DNA from: Magnolia sinica
Taxonomy: Eukaryota; Streptophyta; Magnoliopsida; Magnoliales; Magnoliaceae
Assembly (NCBI RefSeq): GCF_029962835.1
Contig: NC_080591.1
Span: forward strand, 45,019,501 to 45,083,500
Direction: 5' to 3'
Length of the DNA stretch: 64,000 nucleotides
In this document: piece after piece, positions 57,241-64,000 of the stretch
Numbering within the stretch: the first letter of the stretch is position 1
How the letters are laid out: each line of letters starts with the position of its first letter
Notes under the pieces: generated by a model
Seen by the model: only the letters and a program-made list of their open reading frames with translations
Databases searched by the model: none
What the model was told of the DNA's origin: nothing
Made by a program: the position numbers and the translations under genes

Positions 57241-57347
57241 TTAATTGATATATGATTGTTTGTATTGCCTTTCTTATATGATGATTGCTATATGATGGTG
57301 GTGTTTTGTCTTAGATTGGTCAATTTTGAGAACGAAATTTCTTTGTT

Positions 57348-57359
57348 GGTGGAGAGGGT
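57348..57359 (+). promoter_or_regulatory. Gypsy-5 polypurine tract
   Basis: GGTGGAGAGGGT directly precedes the second TGTGAGACCC. Together with AACGAAATTTC upstream it shows plus orientation and marks the 3' LTR start. Confidence 0.65.
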
Positions 57360-57827
57360 TGTGAGACCCGACCTGAGTTCGCATGTATGCATGTGTGTGT
57401 GAGTATGCATTTCGTTCATTTTGGTCCCACAGTCCTACCGGTCAAATTTCGGCGACCCGCGACCTTCAGATAGTATTTTCAGTTACCCTTGAGTTCGGTC
57501 ATGTAAACTCGACTCGGGTTGACCCGAGACCTATGCCATTGCGTCCGCCTCGTCGCCGTCATTCTGACGCCGCATCCTGTGCGTTAATCCGATATGAATA
57601 TCTCAAGTTATGATCATTGATCGATATGGGCCATTGATTGCATGATTGGTAGACCCTACCATGGGTTGCACGTTTTCCCATGCCATCATTTCATCTTAGA
57701 TTGAGATTTCTAGAAACGCTATTACCCTAAGCCTTGTTAATATCACCATAGGCCACCATCATTGCCTAGGAGAGAGAGAGAGCTCATCATTACAAGTCTT
57801 AAAAGTCTCTCTCTCTCTTTCCCTCTC

Positions 57828-57868
<41 letters not shown>

Positions 57869-60800
57869 TCTTCCCTAGCAACTTCCCTTCCATCTTCCTC
57901 TCTTCTCCAGCCCCTTCTCCCTCAAATCCCCTCCCATCTAACCTTTAACAATCCATCTCACCCATTGAAACATGTCCCTTGGAGCATGAAGAGTAGATTG
58001 ATGTAACTTTGGAATGGGATCCATTTAGGTGGGCGCTCTTCTTGGCTTCATCTCTCTTTCTTCTTCTTTCCTTTCTTCCCTTCCTTTTTCTACATACATG
58101 GGAGCATGTAGGGCCCACCAATCCATGGTGGAGACTCTATATGGTTCCTAGGATGAAGGCCAAGGGCCTAGATTCTTCATAATCCATTCCATGGTAGGCC
58201 ATTTTCCATGGACCCACTATGATGATTTCCTCTTAATCCTTGCATCACATGGGCTACCTAGGCCTTTGCATACATGTAGGGAAGGGATGCCTACCATCCA
58301 GCAACTTATTTTGATGTATCTTGGCTTGCATGTAAGTGTATGATATAGAGATGGTATGGATTTGTGTGTGGATGGTCCATTAGTGGCAGGACCTCCCACC
58401 TATGGCCGATCTTGCTCCTTTCCCTTGTCTACTTCTGTATATTTTCTAATGATATGTGGCCCACCAAAGTAGGTCAGCAACATCACGGGCCCCCAGTAAG
58501 ATGGGACGTCCAAGCCCACCTTAATTAGACGTCCAGGCCCAATCATGCATGCATGGTCTGGATGGCCTCTAAAATGGATTTTTATAGAGGCTTGAGAGCT
58601 CTGATGGGTCTGAAATTTTGTGAACCTATTAAGGTAAACCCCACATGAGGAAACAGGGCTATGGACCCCTTGATTTATTTGCATGGGCTGAAATATGGAT
58701 AGCCTATGTTGCTGTCCAGATTTCAGGCCCAGTTGGAGCATGTATTTTGAGTTACTGTTTAGACCTATTTGCAGGCCTTTTATCTCAAATTTATTTTGGG
58801 GTTTTGTAGTGTGTGGACCCCACTTTGATGTGGTATGGGGCCCACACCCTACCTCCCATGATTGAGGCCCATGGGTTGGGCCAAAGATGGCTAACTGCCC
58901 ATAAATTTCTAGACAGTTCAGCAATACAGTATGGAGGAAAATACTATATTCACCTGACTTTTTGGAAGAAGTGGGCTACTCCAGTGGACCCCACTTATTT
59001 AACATATGTAGGTCCACCTTTTCCCCAATTTTCCAAGGGTTTGGGTGGGTCCAGGTACACCCCATGTGGTCCCAAACATAGGGACAGATACAATTCCTGC
59101 AACAATCCACCAAGGACAGGTTGGAATTCTGAAATGTATTAAAATACTTTTAGGTGTCTAAAAATTATAAAAATTTACAAGGAGGTAGTACACTCATGTT
59201 AGGACCCACCTAAAAATTTTTGAGGCTAATGGACACCTGCACACACCATGGTGCTGGCTGGACCGGCCCATTACAATATGGTGTCTAGATCAGTCCGAGT
59301 TTTAGGACAGATTGATTTCTTTAAATAAATTAAAATATTTATATATGTCTAAAAATTTTAAAATTTTGTAGAAATGTGGTCGACCCATTATAGGACCCAC
59401 TTACAAAATTTCAAGGCCAATGGACCCCTATGTACACCGTGGCGAGGGCCGGACTGGCCCACCACGTTGGGACATCCAGGTCAGTCCGATTTTCTGGACA
59501 GTCTGTTTCATTTAAATAAATTAAAACATTTCTAAGTGTCCAAAAAATTTGAAATTTTGTGGGGGTGTGGATCACCTATGGAAGTATTACTCTGTAAAAT
59601 TTCAGACCTAAAAGACATTTGAGTTGCCCGTGGTACGGCTGGAAGTGGTCTGCTAGGTAGGGACGCCCAGGCTGGGGCGTCCAGCCTGCTTCGTGGGCCC
59701 ACCTTGAGGTGTTGTATATCCCACCACCCATCCATGTGGGGTCCTTAGGGGATTGATCATCCTTCCCCCCTTTTTATTCAATTGGGGCCCATTGGGTGGA
59801 TTTTTGGGCCAGACACCCCAAGCCCATAGGGCTGCCTACACATAGGACATCCCTGCCTTAGGCTACTGCTGGGCCTGCATTCCAACGGCCTGGCCCATTT
59901 GATATATCTATTGCATCTCCTCTCTCATCTGGTGGGGCCCACAGTGATTTGTGTGAGCCATCAAGAATTAATTATACTAAGAAATACTTCTATTGTTGAA
60001 CTCCAACCAAACCGGAAATTTACGTGGGCTGGAATTTGGCATTGAGCCCAATAATTGTTGCCTATAGATGTTCTTTGGGGCAATATGGCCCACTAGATTT
60101 GAGGAGGATTTAAGTCAGTATCTTACCATTTTAATTTTATATTTTTTTTAGGCTTAATTAGTGTATGATTAAAGGCCCATCCCAAATGGGATTCTTCTTG
60201 GGCTAGTCTCTTAGTTAAGTATGGGCCTTATAGTCTTGGTTAGGCTGGAACTTTTGATAAGCCCATTGAACCCTTGGGTCCTATATTTATCATGTCATTG
60301 TGATGGGCCTTTTGGACCAAATACTCAAGTAGTTGGGCCCTTGTTTGCCCACTATAATAAATCCATACTTAGGCCGAGATGTGAGGCCCAACTTGTGTTA
60401 AAAATTTAAGGATTTCCCATATGTTGGGATAATGGGCTACCCATTAGGCTCACCACAATGAGTGAACCTTTGACCCTTATGGTTGGGCCCTAACCTTGCT
60501 TAAGGGCCCACCAGGTTACCTTTGTTTTTGGGCTTAGTGTAGATGTCCTCCTTAGTGGCCCTAAGGTAGGCCTATAAAGGCCCTTATAGGTGGTTAAAGG
60601 CCCACCTTGGGCTTAGCTAGGACCGTTCCTCCTTAGGATTTTGACTCTCTTAGTTTGTGGGTCATCCCAAAGTACTGGGCTCCCACTAGAGGACTTCTCG
60701 TCTTCTTAGAATACCTGTCTATGTGTCTAGATCTTGACCCTCCTTGGGACGGATGATTCCATATTACACAGGTAGCATACTTACATCGTTGCGACCCATA

Positions 60801-61479
60801 TGCATCATCTGTATGAATTGATTGCATTGTATGGTGGTCATTGAGGGATGGAGTTTGTCCCCTTATGCACATTGAGTGCCTGAAACTTGTGCATGATCTG
60901 TGTGTGCGACTCATGCATTGACATCGCATTTCATGATGATACCGCCCTTGCTTCACCAGGGCCTTGCCTCCACAGAGACATTTGTGGATGGCCGCATGTG
61001 TGGACACTAAAAATATTATTTGAGCATACCGGGTGCATATGATGTCATGGGTGAGATTTCCAAAACTTCTATGGTACCAAGGATCTGCTCCAACGCCGTG
61101 ACCGAGTGGAAACTATGAGCGCACGAGGGCCTTATACCGTTAGGCCGCGACTTCCACTGTTGTGTAGTCGATTGGATAAGGGTGTGGCCTTACCTTCCTA
61201 GTATGAGGAGGCATTGCTAGGCTGAGTCTGACCAGCTCGTAAATGGGTCCGCTACCTTCAGGCCTTGTTGGTGATTAGCTGTCCACAGGCGGGTAGTGAG
61301 GTCTCTTTCGCTTGTTTGACTGTGCGGGGTCTGTAGAGCGGCAGTCATTCGGAAGTGTAATGGACCCCGGTGATTTTCTTATGATTGGAAATATACTTGA
61401 CATATGGTTTGGTTATAAGCACTCACATTACTTGCATCACATTAGCATTGGCTGTGCAAGCCCCTTCATGCATTGCCTT
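57360..61479 (+). repeat. Gypsy-5 3' LTR, very long, no coding sequence
   Basis: It starts TGTGAGACCC and runs at least to 61479, where another LTR interrupts it; no closing end is visible. It includes a (CT)n run (57831-57863), a roughly 190-bp tandem repeat (59139-59710) and the GTGACCGAG.../GGCCGCGACTTCC phrase near 61100-61150 seen in Del/Tekay-like LTRs. Open frames here (for example the 174-codon minus frame at 58400-58924) show no protein features. Confidence 0.55.
59139..59710. repeat. ~190-bp tandem repeat, three degenerate copies
   Basis: Units start near 59139, 59330 and 59520, each with TTAAAA(T/C)ATTT, GT(C)TAAAAATT, AGGACCCAC and GGACC/GGACTGGCCCA blocks. The third unit diverges after about 59650. 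Confidence 0.65.
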
Positions 61480-64000
61480 TGTAACGCCCTGAAATTCGGG
61501 GGTCGAGCATAACTCATCTCCCGAGTTTCAGAACATCACTTATGCAACATAATTAATGATGGATGTATGTTGTCTGTATGAGTATATAAACCATGGAATA
61601 GATTAAGCCAAACTGCAAACATAATTCAGGGATAAGTGAAGAACGTAAGCGGAAGACTTAAAGAAATATATGTGTACATGTGCAAATCCCTGAAATACAT
61701 ATACATACCAGGTCATACTTCCAAATGTTACTATCAAAATTACAAGTATCAAATGACAATATCTATTCCCAAAAAGAAATCCCAGAATCTCACGCATCAG
61801 AATAAGGCTCACAAGAACCCACCTGAAAACTGCATGAAAGAAAATGCAGCCTCATCATCCTCGAACTCCTGCTCTGCCTCAGGGGTTGCATCAATATCTG
61901 CATCTAAGACAGAGTCTGGTGGGTATTTAAACACCGTCCCAGAACGTGGGAGTGAGTGATCAACTCAGTGGAACAATAAAGCAAAGGTTAACATGTTATC
62001 AATTTAATCAAGCAGTAATGATAAAGTAGAACAATGAAACATGTCCTAAGTACTCTTGTTAGTGCAAGGATGTATGTAGAATAATGCGTGCCCTCGCGCG
62101 TACACCCTCAGCGTCTTCATCTTACGTTATGCATGACACCACCTCAAGTGCTCCACCTCTTCCAGGCACATGCAATGCGATGCATGCACATGATTACCAA
62201 GTTGTTATTAGTCCTTTTCATACAGCAGGATTGGGAAGCTAAGGTACCTTCCTCATATCAATCTCCAAACAGTGATCCATTCTAGGGTCGTTAGTCCTAG
62301 ACAATCTCATACGATCATATGGTTTTAGGTCACTGCAAAGGTCTCGTCACCAATCAATGCACGCCTATCATACCTTCGTTACTACAATAAGGCTCGTCAC
62401 CTCAATTTGGTATCTAGGTATGGTCGAGGTCACTACAAAGGGCTCGTCACCAATTAATGTAGGCCGATAGCACGAATATAGTGTCCCATACCACCATAAT
62501 CGGCTCACGAGTTTGGTTGCTCACTGGTCACTACGGGGAGGCTTGTCACCCCAGCATAGGCCGACAGCTCGACCACGATGTCCCATACCACCATGTCCGG
62601 CTCATGAGTCTTAGCGTATCAAGGTACAACGGTCAACAGGATTTCATCGGTAAGTTTGGTACCCTAGATTCAAACAATAGCGTCCATACATGGTGAACAT
62701 ACATTGGACAATCGAGTTACTTGACGAACTCGACTAGCACGAGCGCACGTTGGGTTGAACGCATAGAGTGCACAAACACTCCGTGTGGCCAAACCACTGC
62801 CGACAACTCTATTACGACTCGGGTTTGTCAAATCGCGTCCTACGTGGCGAAAGCAACCTCAGCCACGAACTCAAGGCCGATTACCGATTTCCTAGACTAT
62901 TCATAGTCCCGAACACATTCCATTTATAACAGATATTCATATTGGCAATTTAGAATAGTAATGGAACAACAACTCGAATCATGTGGTATGTAAGCATTTG
63001 AAGAATATCAACTTAATATGGATTTTCACATAAGTAATATTTGAAATTAAACAACAAGGAATATGACTTGCATGTGGTAAATCATACACATCAATAAGAG
63101 TGTTGAGAATTGCTTCTCAACGCCCACAATTAGGTTAACATATCACCCTTTAGACCATTTATACATTTCTACAAACACTTAGAATACATAGGTCAACATA
63201 CATGACGTACATTGGAATACGCACATTTGGACAATTCCTTTTGCCAAGGAGTTGTCACACATACATCTTGCATAAATACACGACAAATAATCATGGCAAA
63301 CACATGTTCATATTTTATACGTATACGATACTTCCTATATATACATAGAATACACAAATCGCAATATAACACATGCATATTAGGAACACAAAATAAACAT
63401 AGTATTTGGCATGCGAAATCTCATCCATAACAAGAATAAACCATTCACTGGCATTGAAAGCCTTGAAAACCATAACCTATACGATTAAAGTCTGCACCTT
63501 AAACTAGAAATAGCACACCGACTGATTCAGACGATATGTCTTCGTTAACGGCGACTAGACAACCTAAGGCAAGAATAGAAATGAGATACAACAACACATA
63601 AACCATTCTAAGCTCTAAAATAGATTAAGGTTAGGTTAACTTATCCATGGATGAACTTAGAATCATCGAAATAACAATTCAAAAGTGATGGTTTAAGGAT
63701 GTATAGCAACAGGAAAGAATCTAAGATGATTCACCAACTTCTCTCTCACTTTCTCTCTCTTTTCCTCTATCTCTCTTTGCTAGGGTTAGGAAATTCGTAT
63801 GGAAAAGAGAATGAGGGTTTTAAGGTCTATATATAGGCCTAACATTGATGAAAATAACCCCAGGGCCAAGGTATACTTAGGTTATAACCAAAACAGGCCT
63901 CTCTCGATCTAACGGTGCAATTCTAGTGGGGCTTTTTCCACGTGCGGTCGGACATACACCTTCCCAGCAGGCTTAGGGCAGGTTTTATGTAGCTCAGTAG
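61480..64000 (-). repeat. Second copy of the 3.1-kb LTR family, cut by window end
   Basis: It starts TGTAACGCCCTG and follows 29221-31740 almost base for base with scattered substitutions, including the GGCTCGTCACC repeat motif (62400-62620). The right end lies outside the window. The bases before it, GCCTT (61475-61479), are the candidate target duplication. Confidence 0.85.

Noticed and set aside
58400..58924. 174-codon minus frame in the long LTR
   Set aside because: No domain, low-complexity host-like words only, and it overlaps a plus-strand frame of similar quality; judged chance.

Overview
This is nuclear DNA of a flowering plant, and almost all of it is transposable-element sequence. 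The plant call rests on fragments of plant genes (a PIR/PIROGI-like exon and ferredoxin-dependent glutamate synthase exons), GT-AG introns, Ty3/gypsy elements of the Tat, chromovirus and Athila-like types, SIRE-like Ty1/copia elements with long LTRs, and a CACTA terminus. The species cannot be named from the sequence. The only likely host gene is a small secreted cysteine-rich peptide gene at 12296-12853.

Left part (1-15.5 kb). An LTR end (1-271) is followed by exon-like gene fragments (272-1330) and the subterminal repeats and terminal inverted repeat of a CACTA transposon ending at 1977. Next comes a nearly intact Tat-type gypsy element, Gypsy-1 (2455-12076, minus strand, target duplication AAAAT), with 572-bp LTRs differing at five positions. 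It carries gag, protease, reverse transcriptase (RT), two RNase H domains and integrase. A separate three-exon gene lies in antisense orientation between pol and the 3' LTR. The peptide gene follows, with a 900-bp solo LTR (12954-13853, target duplication GTGAC) in its probable second intron.

Middle (15.5-34 kb). Decayed plus-strand ORFs resembling plant mobile domain proteins (15955-19890) adjoin a truncated SIRE-like copia (Copia-2, about 20043-24597). A coding-poor gypsy derivative (Gypsy-4, 24598-32911) comes next; its 5' LTR is split by a 3.1-kb solo LTR (29221-32324, target duplication CTAGC). A gag remnant of another gypsy (Gypsy-3) ends at 34349.

Nest (34-54 kb). A chromovirus, Gypsy-2 (34355-53820, target duplication CCAGG), sits in the primer-binding site of Gypsy-3. 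A 10.8-kb SIRE-like copia, Copia-1 (39979-50745, target duplication ATTCC), sits in the gag gene of Gypsy-2. The order of insertion is therefore Gypsy-3, then Gypsy-2, then Copia-1.

Right end (54-64 kb). A Gypsy-3-type LTR and more antisense-ORF modules are followed by an Athila-like integrase tail. Then comes a plus-strand gypsy remnant reduced to LTR sequence with a roughly 190-bp tandem repeat, and finally a second copy of the 3.1-kb LTR family running off the window.

The most unusual items are the antisense spliced gene of Gypsy-1, a palindromic 22-bp array upstream of the Copia-1 promoter that recurs upstream of its extra ORF, and the gene fragments inside the CACTA element.
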